The notes under the pieces are model-generated. The model saw only the letters and a list, made by a program, of their open reading frames with translations, ran no database searches and was not told the origin of the DNA. From Flavobacterium ginsengisoli (GTDB lineage Bacteria > Bacteroidota > Bacteroidia > Flavobacteriales > Flavobacteriaceae), in contig NZ_CP121110.1 in NCBI RefSeq assembly GCF_029625315.1, positions 4,694,501-4,758,500 on the forward strand: DNA of 64,000 nucleotides, given 5' to 3'. The position numbers and the translations under genes are program-made. This document shows positions 56,114 through 64,000 of this stretch, piece by piece (position 1 is the stretch's first letter; each line of letters begins with the position of its first letter).

Positions 56114-57695
56114 ATGAAAATTTGGTATACGCCTTTAATTGCAGTTGTTTTTTTCGTTGTTTTTTCGTGTAATTCGAAAGCCGATAAGAAGGAAGAAAAA
56201 TCGATAAAAAAAGTTGAAAAAATTCCAGAATTAAAACTTACAATTGACACCGCACGCATTGCGAAGTTTTATGAAAATTATCCTAAACTGGATAAATTTA
56301 AAAATGATGTAACCGCTTTGTATCAAAAAAACAAATCAACTCAATTATGGCAGGATAATAAAGGAGTAGTTGAGTTTGGAAGTACATTATTCAATCAATA
56401 CAAAAATTTAGATCAAGAAGGATTAAAAGCCAATTACCCTTATAAAGAAGAACTAAATTCGGTTTTCGAAAACAATCCAAGCAAAAAATTATCCAAAGAA
56501 GATACCGATTTATTGTTGTCAAATTTGTATTACTATTATGCCGAAAAAGTATATGCAGGTTTTGATGAAAAAACAAGTATTTCGTTAGAATGGCTTTTGC
56601 CAAGAAAAAAATTCAACTATCAAGTACTTTCAGATTCTATTTTTAAGAAATCAACCATTTTGGATGATAAGAAGAAAAAAGATGTTCAGCCAGTATTACA
56701 AGCTTCGTGATGCTTTAAAAGAATATAGAGAAATTGAGAAAAACGGCGGTTGGAAAACTATCGAAACTGATGAAGATTACAAAGCGTTAAAAGTTGGAGA
56801 TTCATCAGATATTGTTGCTCAAATTAGAGAAAGGCTTTTTGTAACAAAAGATATTAAGGAAGATAATAAAAGTGCCGTTTGCGATACCATTTTAATGAAA
56901 GCCATGAAGTACTATGAAGCACGTCACGGTTATACTCCAAAAAACACTATTTTATTAGAGCATATAAATGATTTAAATATTCCAGTTTCAGAACGTATCA
57001 AAACAATTATCGTGAATATGGAACGTTGCCGCTGGATTGATCCTGAATTAGAAAAAGGTCAAAAATATATCGAAGTTAATATTCCTGAATTTAAACTGTA
57101 TATAATTGAAGACGGAAAAATTGCTTTTATTTCTCCAGTTGTGGTTGGAAGAGCAATGACCAAAACCGTTATTTTTAGCGGAATGATGAGTAATATTGTT
57201 TTTAGTCCGTATTGGAATGTACCAACGAGCATTATTAATTCGGAGATTAAACCCGGAATGGCAAAGGATAAAAATTATCTGCAAAAGAAAAATCTGGAGT
57301 GGAATAATGGCGCGGTTCGTCAGCTTCCAGGAAAAAATAATTCTTTAGGTTTAGTGAAGTTTTTATTTCCAAATTCAAGCAATATTTATTTGCATGATAC
57401 ACCTTCAAAAAGTTTGTTCGAAAGAGAAAGCCGAGCATTTAGTCATGGTTGTGTCCGTGTAGCAAAACCACGTGAATTGGCAATTGAATTATTAAAAGTA
57501 GATCCGCAATGGAATCCTGCAAGAATTGATAAAGCCATGCATGCAGGAAAAGAAAGCTGGTATACGCTTAAGAAAAAAATTCCAGTATACATAGGATATT
57601 TTACCGCTTGGGTTGACCGCGAAGGAAATCTAAACTTCTACAAAGATATTTATGGAAGAGATGAAAGTCTAATTAAACTCTTAACCGAAGAATAA
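56114..57695 (+). CDS. L,D-transpeptidase, YcbB-like lipoprotein (frameshifted)
   Basis: Two frames join to about 527 residues. The lipoprotein signal ends VVFFVVFSCNSK. A helical N-terminal domain follows, then a peptidoglycan-binding-like segment (YKALKVGDSSDIVAQIRERL), then the YkuD domain with INVP-like strands and the catalytic SHGCVRV (Cys about residue 443). The frame breaks near 56680, where an extra base lies in GATAAGAAGAAAAAAGATG; removing it joins KKKK to MFSQYYKLRDALKE. The enzyme would make 3-3 cross-links or link proteins to peptidoglycan. The catalytic Cys and His are intact. Confidence 0.87.
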
Positions 57696-57704
57696 AAGTT
57701 TAAG

Positions 57705-57791
57705 GTTGCCACGAATTGCACGAATTTACACGAATTAAATTATAGTATTGCAAATAAAAAATTAGTAAAAATTAGTGCAATTCGTGGCAAA
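57705..57791. repeat. Intergenic palindrome, CCACGAATT family, copy 2
   Basis: GTTGCCACGAATTGCACGAAT on the left pairs with a right arm AGTGCAATTCGTGGCAA. It matches the copy at 6827-6910. A small CGATAGCTATCG palindrome lies just beyond, near 57845. Confidence 0.8.
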
Positions 57792-57891
57792 AAATAAAAG
57801 CCAGAGATTAAAGGATTAAAAAAATCTGTGCAAATCTTTTTATCGCGATAGCTATCGGGAGTGACAAAAAATAAATTAGTGCCTAAAAAAA

Positions 57892-58401
57892 TTATTTCTC
57901 CAAGACATCAACACATTTATAAAAGCGTTTGGTATAATGTTCTGTATCAAGCGCTGTTATAGTTACTTGCTGTGCTTTTCCTGACGAAGCATGAATAAAT
58001 TTCGAATGCATTCCATTGGCTTCACAAATAATTCCAACGTGACCTACAATATTTCTGTTTTTATATCCGTAAAAAACTAAAATATCACCAACTTTAAAAT
58101 CTTCTGGTTTTACAGTTTTACCAATATTTTTATAACCGCTAGAACTTCGCGGAAGCGTCATTCCAAAATTTTTAAATACATAACCCACAAAACCCGAGCA
58201 ATCAAATCCTTTTTGCGGATTACTGCTGGCGTACCTGTACGGAATTCCTAAATGTTTTTTTGCAAAAGCAACAATAGAATCACGATTGATTTCGGTTTGA
58301 ATATTAGAATTTTGAACTAGAATTTGTTCACTATTCTTTTTGAAAGTAAAAGAAGAAAATAATATAAAGGCAGATAGAAAAGTAAAAAGACGTAATTTCA
58401 T
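57892..58401 (-). CDS. NlpC/P60-family cell wall hydrolase
   Basis: This secreted protein of 169 residues has a signal peptide (LRLFTFLSAFILFSSFTF) and the NlpC/P60 domain with GFDCSGFVGYVF (catalytic Cys), HVGIICEANG (catalytic His) and a third polar residue in FIHASSGK. It should cut peptide stems in peptidoglycan. I chose the ATG at 58401; an upstream ATG at 58452 would put an extra hydrophobic stretch before the signal peptide. Confidence 0.9.
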   Translation of the reverse strand: MKLRLFTFLSAFILFSSFTFKKNSEQILVQNSNIQTEINRDSIVAFAKKHLGIPYRYASSNPQKGFDCSGFVGYVFKNFGMTLPRSSSGYKNIGKTVKPEDFKVGDILVFYGYKNRNIVGHVGIICEANGMHSKFIHASSGKAQQVTITALDTEHYTKRFYKCVDVLEK

Positions 58402-58579
58402 TTGGGCTATAAAAACTATTGAATTGATAAATAAAAACGGCAAATTAAGCATTTCAAAGCAATACTATTTGATGCACTTGTAAGAATTAACGTTATGAAA
58501 TCCAAAAGTGATGTGTTTGTGTGGTGTTTTTTTATTACTTTTTGACATTTTAGTATCTTTTTCGATATTCTCTTTCCAA

Positions 58580-58587
58580 TATATTTG
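58580..58587 (+). promoter_or_regulatory. Flavobacterial -7 element (TATATTTG)
   Basis: TATATTTG fits TAnnTTTG and lies 31 bases before the esterase gene at 58619, the first gene of the glycan operon. Confidence 0.6.
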
Positions 58588-58618
58588 TGAATCGTATTTA
58601 GATTTTAACAAATAAATT

Positions 58619-59719
58619 ATGTTTCCCAAAAAAATAGCCCTTTTAATTTTGTTTTTGCTGATTTCAGTTATTTCGACTTCGCAAACACTAAATTCAAATA
58701 AAACTTTCTTATATCAGGGCAGAATAGAAAAACTGCAAAATGATAATGTCATTTTAATCGGAACAGCTTCATCTGTTTCTTTCAATTTTACAGGAAAAGA
58801 GTGTTCAATTTCACTTCAAAGCGTAGACGCTTATGAACATCATAATTATGTTCAATTGGTTTTGGACGGTAAATATATTGGGAAGATCAGAATTGAAAAA
58901 GGAGCTGTGCAGGTATTTCCAATAAAAGTGACTTCAAGTAAAAAAGAACATCGACTAGAAATTTATAAAAATACTGAAGCCCAAAGCGGCAATATTTTGT
59001 TTGCTGGAACAACTTCGAAATTAATTCCGATTTCGTTTAAAAAGAAAAAGAAAATAGAATTTATTGGTGATTCTATTACTTGTGGCGCCGCTAGCGATCC
59101 GTCTGATGTTCCTTGTGATAAAGGAGAATACATGGATCATCATAACGGTTATTATGCTTATGGACCAACACTTTCACGAGAAATCGATGCAGATTACTTA
59201 ATGAGTCGCGTTTCTGGAATCGGAATGTATAGAAACTGGAATGATGAGAATAAAGACGAAGCTATAATGCCAGATGCTTATCCAAATTTATATCTAACGA
59301 AAGATGCATCAAAACCTAAATATGATTTTGCTTTTCAACCTGATATTATCAGTATTGCTTTAGGAACAAATGATTTTTCTGGCGGAGATGGTAAAAAAGA
59401 AAGATTGCCTTTTAATCCAGAAAAATACATTTCGAATTACATCAATTTTATAAAAATGTTGTACGAACATAATCCAAAAGTACAGATTGTAATTACGAAT
59501 AGTCCAATGGTTGGAGGAGAAAGAGGAGTTGTTTTTGAAGATTGTCTGAATAAAGTTAAAAACGCTTTCGCGAATGATAAAGCACATAAACCAATTCAGA
59601 TTTTCAAATTTAAACCAATGACTCCAAGCGGATGTTCAGGACATCCAGATCTTGCAGAACATAAGGTTTTGGCAAACGAATATGCTCCATTTTTAAAGAA
59701 GTTGCTAAATGAAAAATAA
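58619..59719 (+). CDS. Carbohydrate esterase family 2-like SGNH hydrolase
   Basis: This 366-residue secreted enzyme has a signal peptide (ending STSQ), an N-terminal jelly-roll domain (residues 30-140, FNFTGKECSISLQS) and a C-terminal SGNH domain: IEFIGDSITCG (catalytic Ser), GTNDFSGGDG and the Asp-His pair in SGHPDLAEH. This is the layout of CE2 acetylxylan/glucomannan esterases. It overlaps the next gene by 11 bases. It should remove acetyl groups from plant glycans in the periplasm or outside. Confidence 0.9.
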   Translation: MFPKKIALLILFLLISVISTSQTLNSNKTFLYQGRIEKLQNDNVILIGTASSVSFNFTGKECSISLQSVDAYEHHNYVQLVLDGKYIGKIRIEKGAVQVFPIKVTSSKKEHRLEIYKNTEAQSGNILFAGTTSKLIPISFKKKKKIEFIGDSITCGAASDPSDVPCDKGEYMDHHNGYYAYGPTLSREIDADYLMSRVSGIGMYRNWNDENKDEAIMPDAYPNLYLTKDASKPKYDFAFQPDIISIALGTNDFSGGDGKKERLPFNPEKYISNYINFIKMLYEHNPKVQIVITNSPMVGGERGVVFEDCLNKVKNAFANDKAHKPIQIFKFKPMTPSGCSGHPDLAEHKVLANEYAPFLKKLLNEK

Positions 59720-61091
59720 TATCTATAAGTTTGTTTTCTTTTTATTGATTTCCAGTACTATGATGGCAAACATTTCGCTTCCGAATATTTTTAGTGATAA
59801 TATGGTTTTACAACGCAACTCTCAAGTGAAAATTTGGGGTTGGGCAAATCCTAAAGAAGAAATTAAACTAGTTTCGAGTTGGAACAATCAGGAATATAAA
59901 ACCGTTGCCAACAACCAAGCAAAATGGGAAATTACCATTAAAACTCCAGAAGCGGGCGGACCTTTTACTATTTCTATAAAGGGCTATAATGAAGTCGTTT
60001 TAAAAAACATTCTAATTGGAGAAGTTTGGCTTTGTTCTGGACAATCAAATATGGAAATGTCTGTGAGTTGGGGAATTGATGATGGAGAAGAAGAAATGAA
60101 AAATGCAACGAATCCAAACATTCGTTTTTTTACCGTTCCAAAATTAACGGCGGAAAGTCCGCAGAATAATTTGCTGGGAAATTGGACAGAATCGACTCCA
60201 GAAACGATGAAATATTTTAGTGCGATTGGCTACTTTTTTGCTAAACGCCTTCGCGAAGATTTAAAAAATGTTCCAATCGGATTAATTTCTTCGAATTGGG
60301 GCGGAACTCCGGCTGAAATCTGGATGCCAGAAGATGTGGTAAATAATGATCCGCTTTTATTAGAAAATGCAAAAAAGCTTAACGAACAAGAATATGGACC
60401 AAGACAACCTGGACGTGCTTATAATGCGATGATTTATCCAATTGTCGGATTTAAAATCGCAGGAACGCTTTGGTATCAAGGAGAATCTAATGTTGGTTCG
60501 TTAGTTTATGATAAAACTTTAGGAGCCTTAATTATTTCTTGGAGAAAAGAATGGAATGATAATTTTCCATTTTATTACGTTCAGATTGCGCCATTTAAAA
60601 ATGGTTCAAATAATTTCTCAAACGTAACGGTTAGAGATTCTCAGAGAAAATTATTGAAAGAAGTTTCAAAAACAGGAATGGTTGTAATTAGCGATATTTC
60701 GAATACGATTGATATTCATCCCAAAAATAAAAAATCGGTTGGAATTCGTTTAGCGAATCTAGCTTTGGCCGAAACTTATAAAACCAATTCTAACTTGGTT
60801 AATGGACCGCTTTTTAAAGGAATTAAAGTGAATAAAAATGCAGTAATCGTTTCTTTTGACTACGGAGACGGATTGTACTTTAAAGACAAAAAATCGAATC
60901 AATTTGAGGTTGCGGGAGTAGATGGAGTTTTCTATCCGGCCGAAGCTTCGATTAAAAATGACGAAGTGATTGTGACAAGTAAAAAAGTAGCTTCTCCAGC
61001 AAAAGTGAGATTTGCATGGGGAAATACGATTCAGTCAGATTTGTTTAATAAAGCGAATTTGCCTGCTTCTTGTTTTATTTCTGAGTTATAG
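59709..61091 (+). CDS. Sialate O-acetylesterase-like SGNH hydrolase
   Basis: This 460-residue secreted enzyme has a signal peptide (LLISSTMMANISLP region), a beta-rich N-terminal part (FSDNMVLQRNSQVKIWGWAN) and SGNH block I in VWLCSGQSNMEMS (Ser), with LWYQGESNVGS later. This matches DUF303/9-O-acetylesterases, which in Bacteroidota work on acetylated xylan as well as sialate. It overlaps the CE2-like gene by 11 bases, so the two are coupled. Natural substrate by context: acetylated plant polysaccharide. Confidence 0.9.
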   Translation: MKNNIYKFVFFLLISSTMMANISLPNIFSDNMVLQRNSQVKIWGWANPKEEIKLVSSWNNQEYKTVANNQAKWEITIKTPEAGGPFTISIKGYNEVVLKNILIGEVWLCSGQSNMEMSVSWGIDDGEEEMKNATNPNIRFFTVPKLTAESPQNNLLGNWTESTPETMKYFSAIGYFFAKRLREDLKNVPIGLISSNWGGTPAEIWMPEDVVNNDPLLLENAKKLNEQEYGPRQPGRAYNAMIYPIVGFKIAGTLWYQGESNVGSLVYDKTLGALIISWRKEWNDNFPFYYVQIAPFKNGSNNFSNVTVRDSQRKLLKEVSKTGMVVISDISNTIDIHPKNKKSVGIRLANLALAETYKTNSNLVNGPLFKGIKVNKNAVIVSFDYGDGLYFKDKKSNQFEVAGVDGVFYPAEASIKNDEVIVTSKKVASPAKVRFAWGNTIQSDLFNKANLPASCFISEL

Positions 61092-61184
61092 AGAGAAGGG
61101 AAAAGAAGCAAGATTTTAGATTATTGATCTGCTTTGCCAGGCTTAGTGAAGTCGAAGCTAAAAATGTATAGTTCGAATCTCTCA

Positions 61185-61253
61185 AAGACGCTAAGGCGCA
61201 AAGTTTTGGAAAACTTAGGATCTCAGAAGCTTAGCATCTTAGTACCTAAAAAA
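61185..61253. repeat. CTAAGATGCTAAGG-type dispersed repeat, copy 3
   Basis: CTCAAAGACGCTAAGGCGCAA on the left and CAGAAGCTTAGCATCTTAGT on the right form the same kind of imperfect palindrome as copies 1 and 2. It lies between the esterase gene and bglX. Confidence 0.7.
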
Positions 61254-61270
61254 GAACTAACTAAACCATC

Positions 61271-63568
61271 ATGAAAAATAAAAAAATAATTATTATCGGG
61301 GTTTTATCCCTGTTTACTGTTGGAAATATGAATGCACAAAAAAAGCCGTATCTGGATAAAAATAAAACTGTTGAGCAGCGCATAGACCTGCTTCTGCCAT
61401 TAATGACGCTGGAGGAAAAAGTTGGGCAGATGAACCAATACAATGGCTTTTGGGATGTTACGGGACCGGCGCCAAAAGGCGGAACAGCCGAACTGAAATA
61501 CGAGCATTTAAGAAAAGGCCTTGTGGGATCGATGCTGACAGTTCGCGGCGTTAAAGAAGTGCGCGCGGTGCAGAAAATTGCAGTCGAAGAAACCCGCTTG
61601 GGAATTCCATTAATTATCGGTTTTGACGTGATACATGGCTATAAGACGTTAAGTCCGATTCCGCTGGCAGAAGCTGCGAGCTGGGACTTGGAAGCGATTA
61701 AAAAATCGGCGGCGATTGCGGCAGATGAAGCTTCGGCATCTGGAATTAACTGGACTTTCGGGCCAAATGTTGATGTGGCAAATGATGCGCGTTGGGGACG
61801 CGTGATGGAAGGCGCGGGAGAAGATCCGTATTTGGGAAGCAAAATTGGATATGCAAGAGTAAAAGGCTTTCAGGGCGAAACGGTTGCTGATTTGGCTAAA
61901 GCAAATACAATTGCTGCCTGTGCAAAACATTTTGCCGCTTACGGTTATGTTGAAGCAGGATTGGAATATAATATCGTAGACATTAGTAATTCGAAATTGT
62001 ACAATTCGGTCTTGCCTCCTTTTGAAGCAACGGTTGACGCTGGAGTTCGCACGTTTATGAATTCGTTTAATACTTTGAACGGTGTTCCTGCAACTGGAAA
62101 TGCCTTTTTGCAAAGGGATATTCTAAAAGGGAAATGGAAGTTTGACGGATTTGTAATTTCGGATTACGCTTCGATTCGCGAAATGATCGCTCACGGTTAT
62201 GCAAAAGACGAAGCCGATGCAGCGGCAAAAGCCGTAATTGCAGGTTCTGATATGGATATGGAATCGTATTTGTATGTAGCGAAATTAGTTGATCTGGTAA
62301 AATCGGGAAAAGTAAAAGAATCTTTAATCGATGATGCCGTTCGCAGAATTTTGCGTGTAAAATTTGAATTGGGGCTATTTGATGATCCGTACAGATATTG
62401 CGATGAGAAACGCGAAAAAGAAGTTGTGGGAAGCAGAGCCAATAACGAAGGCGTTTTGGATATGGCAAAGAAATCGATCGTTTTGCTGAAAAACGAAAAG
62501 AATCTGCTTCCGCTGAAAAAATCAGGTCAGAAAATCGCTTTGATCGGAGCTTTGGCAAATGATAAAAACAGTCCGTTGGGAAGCTGGAGAATTGCGGCTT
62601 CAGACGATACTGCGGTTTCGATTTTGGAAGGGATGCAGCAGTACAAAGGCAATCAGCTTACTTTTGAAAAAGGTGCAGATTTATTAAAACAGAAAGCAAC
62701 TTTCTTAACGGAAACCGTTTTCAATACAACAGACAGAAGCGGATTTGAAGTCGCTAAAAATGCGGCTAAAAATGCCGATGCCGTAGTAATGGTTTTAGGC
62801 GAATACGGATTCCAGAGCGGTGAAGGAAGAAGCAGAACCGATTTGAATCTGCCAGGTTTGCGGCAGGAATTATTGGAAGAAATCTACAAAGTGAATCCGA
62901 ATGTGGTTTTGGTTTTAAACAATGGACGTCCGCTGAGCATTCCGTGGGCGGCAGAAAATGTTCCGGCCATTGTGGAAGCTTGGCATTTGGGAACCCAAGC
63001 CGGAAATGCAGTTGCGCAGGTTTTGTACGGAGACTACAATCCGAGCGGAAAATTGCCGATGTCGTTTCCTAGAAATGTTGGACAGGTGCCGATTTATTAC
63101 AACAAATACAGCACAGGAAGACCGATCGATAGCGATAAAAATGTTTTCTGGTCGCATTATATGGATGTCGAGAAAACGCCCCAATTTCCGTTTGGTTTTG
63201 GATTAAGCTACACCACTTTCGATTATAAAAACCTGAAATTGAATAAAACATCTTTTGCAAAAGGTGAAAAAGTTCAGGTAAGCGTTGAAGTTGCAAACTC
63301 TGGAAATTACGACGGAAAAGAAGTGGTTCAATTGTACATTCATGATGAATATGCAAGCATCGTCCGTCCGATTAAAGAATTGAAAGGTTTTGAACTGGTA
63401 AGCCTGAAAAAAGGGGAAACCAAAACGGTAAGCTTTACTTTAACGGATAAAGAGCTTGGTTTTTACGATAACGAAGGAAATTATCTGGTAGAACCAGGAA
63501 CTTTTAAAATCATGGTTGGAGGAAGTTCTGATAAAGGTTTGCAGAGTGGTTTTGAAATTAAAGAGTAA
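61271..63568 (+). CDS. bglX: Glycoside hydrolase family 3 beta-glucosidase (BglX-like)
   Basis: This 765-residue enzyme has a signal peptide (ending NMNAQ), the GH3 N-terminal TIM barrel with the nucleophile Asp in GFVISDYASI (about residue 297), KHFAAYG and GPNVDVANDARWGRVMEGAG, the C-terminal alpha/beta sandwich (VLGEYGFQSGEGRSR) and a fibronectin III-like domain (YDGKEVVQLYIHDEYASIVR). It cuts beta-1,4-glucosides or xylosides in the periplasm. Its codons are more G/C-rich than the neighbours. It follows the two esterases by 180 bases, including a repeat. Confidence 0.94.
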   Translation: MKNKKIIIIGVLSLFTVGNMNAQKKPYLDKNKTVEQRIDLLLPLMTLEEKVGQMNQYNGFWDVTGPAPKGGTAELKYEHLRKGLVGSMLTVRGVKEVRAVQKIAVEETRLGIPLIIGFDVIHGYKTLSPIPLAEAASWDLEAIKKSAAIAADEASASGINWTFGPNVDVANDARWGRVMEGAGEDPYLGSKIGYARVKGFQGETVADLAKANTIAACAKHFAAYGYVEAGLEYNIVDISNSKLYNSVLPPFEATVDAGVRTFMNSFNTLNGVPATGNAFLQRDILKGKWKFDGFVISDYASIREMIAHGYAKDEADAAAKAVIAGSDMDMESYLYVAKLVDLVKSGKVKESLIDDAVRRILRVKFELGLFDDPYRYCDEKREKEVVGSRANNEGVLDMAKKSIVLLKNEKNLLPLKKSGQKIALIGALANDKNSPLGSWRIAASDDTAVSILEGMQQYKGNQLTFEKGADLLKQKATFLTETVFNTTDRSGFEVAKNAAKNADAVVMVLGEYGFQSGEGRSRTDLNLPGLRQELLEEIYKVNPNVVLVLNNGRPLSIPWAAENVPAIVEAWHLGTQAGNAVAQVLYGDYNPSGKLPMSFPRNVGQVPIYYNKYSTGRPIDSDKNVFWSHYMDVEKTPQFPFGFGLSYTTFDYKNLKLNKTSFAKGEKVQVSVEVANSGNYDGKEVVQLYIHDEYASIVRPIKELKGFELVSLKKGETKTVSFTLTDKELGFYDNEGNYLVEPGTFKIMVGGSSDKGLQSGFEIKE

Positions 63569-63575
63569 AAAGGGT

Positions 63576-63608
63576 TTTGCCACAAAGGTACTAAGACACT
63601 AAGTTTTT
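63576..63608. repeat. Short CACTAAG-type repeat (partial copy)
   Basis: GCCACAAAGGTACTAAGACAC is related to the CTAAGATGCTAAGG family. It follows bglX closely. Confidence 0.45.
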
Positions 63609-63654
63609 TTAATCTCACAATCCCGATAGTTATTGGCAGTAAAGATTTTTGAAT

Positions 63655-63785
63655 AGCCCCTAGCTTCAGCTAGGGAAATAAGATTTGAATAGGAACAGGG
63701 CTTTAGCCAAACTTTGTAGGTTTGGCTAAAGCCCTGTTTTATTGTGGTTATGTTTTCATCCAGCTAAAGCTGGACGCTATTGATT
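63655..63785. repeat. Nested palindromes, CAGCTAAAGCTGG and GGGCTTTAGCC family
   Basis: AATAGCCCCTAGCTTCAGCT and AGCTAAAGCTGGACGCTATT form an outer pair; CAGGGCTTTAGCCAAAC and GTTTGGCTAAAGCCCTG form a perfect inner hairpin. No gene lies in 63569-63956. Confidence 0.8.
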
Positions 63786-63842
63786 TGCATATTGTAGTTT
63801 GTTAAGTATTTGTATGTTAGTATTTTATTGTAGGAAAAATAT

Positions 63843-63870
63843 TTTGGTTTACGCTTTTGCCTTATCTTTG
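63843..63870 (+). promoter_or_regulatory. Flavobacterial promoter (TTTG ... TATCTTTG)
   Basis: TTTG at 63843-63846 and TATCTTTG at 63863-63870, 16 bases apart, match the consensus closely. The next ATG is 87 bases away at 63957. Confidence 0.6.
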
Positions 63871-63956
63871 ATAGACAGCCATTTAAATATTTTTTAATTG
63901 GCAATTCAAGGTAAGCTGAAAACTTTATAGAGTAGGCAAGATTTTAAAACAGTATT

Positions 63957-64000
63957 ATGGAACATTCTTTATTTAAAAAAGTGAAAGCGACAATTGATTA
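63957..64000 (+). CDS. Start of an unidentified gene, cut by window edge
   Basis: An ATG at 63957 opens a frame, MEHSLFKKVKATID, that stays open to the window edge. Only 14 residues are visible, so no family can be named. The promoter upstream supports a real gene. Confidence 0.45.
   Translation, partial: MEHSLFKKVKATID

Noticed and set aside
61649..62558. Long minus-strand ORFs opposite bglX
   Set aside because: They are shadows caused by the higher GC of bglX; they have no start signals and no recognisable domains.

Overview
The window looks like a chromosomal segment of a Flavobacterium-type member of the Bacteroidota. The evidence is the AT-rich composition, promoter motifs of the TAnnTTTG type with an upstream TTTG, almost no Shine-Dalgarno sequences, a DUF4295 gene next to rpmG, bacillithiol synthesis (bshC), and large secreted proteins ending in the type B type IX secretion (T9SS) sorting domain. 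I see no tRNA, rRNA, CRISPR array, phage or insertion sequence. Most of the window is ordinary core genome with small accessory islands.

Layout. 1-3740 (minus strand): truncated CPA2 cation:proton antiporter, purB, a membrane di-iron hydroxylase and a zinc-site-less sirtuin. 3906-6097: a compact plus-strand cassette of an APS-kinase-like protein, an aspartyl/asparaginyl beta-hydroxylase-fold protein and a sulfotransferase-like protein; this is the best candidate here for an undescribed pathway. 6157-16424: trmH, secA, DUF2795, cobalamin adenosyltransferase, LolD/MacB-type ABC ATPase, a small lipoprotein, a methyltransferase, an FKBP lipoprotein and an ABC-F ATPase. 16514-23598: surface and polysaccharide functions (WcaJ-type sugar transferase, CpsB-type phosphatase, a multi-pass acyltransferase, an outer-membrane barrel, a GT2 enzyme). 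23683-31626: 2-oxoacid dehydrogenase E2, exonuclease, FAH-family enzyme, Hpt protein, cinA, rpmB-rpmG-DUF4295-ftsY, a possible non-coding RNA, a lipoprotein and DUF721. 31770-37918: ndk, a second acyltransferase, bshC, an MFS transporter and an sdpR/sdpI-like pair with a visible operator palindrome. 38041-49347: two giant T9SS cargo genes that share an almost identical 3' end. 49535-58401: B12-binding radical SAM protein, metal-dependent hydrolase, GIY-YIG protein, two-component system, DUF1573, L,D-transpeptidase and NlpC/P60. 58619-63568: two SGNH esterases and a GH3 beta-glucosidase, a small glycan-degradation operon.

The most important technical observation is that about 16 small indels break 13 otherwise intact genes, including secA, ftsY and rpmB. 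Eight of these events are repaired exactly by restoring a GCAGC/GCTGC (GCWGC) motif. This looks like base-modification-linked basecalling error rather than gene decay, and it suggests the strain carries a GCWGC methyltransferase. I annotate these genes as single CDSs and give the inferred break point for each.

Intergenic regions carry several families of imperfect palindromes (CCACGAATT type, CTAAGATGCTAAG type, CATTCCGACGGAGGAGG type, CACATAGAAACATAG type and others), most of them just after genes. Factor-independent terminators are frequent and easy to see.
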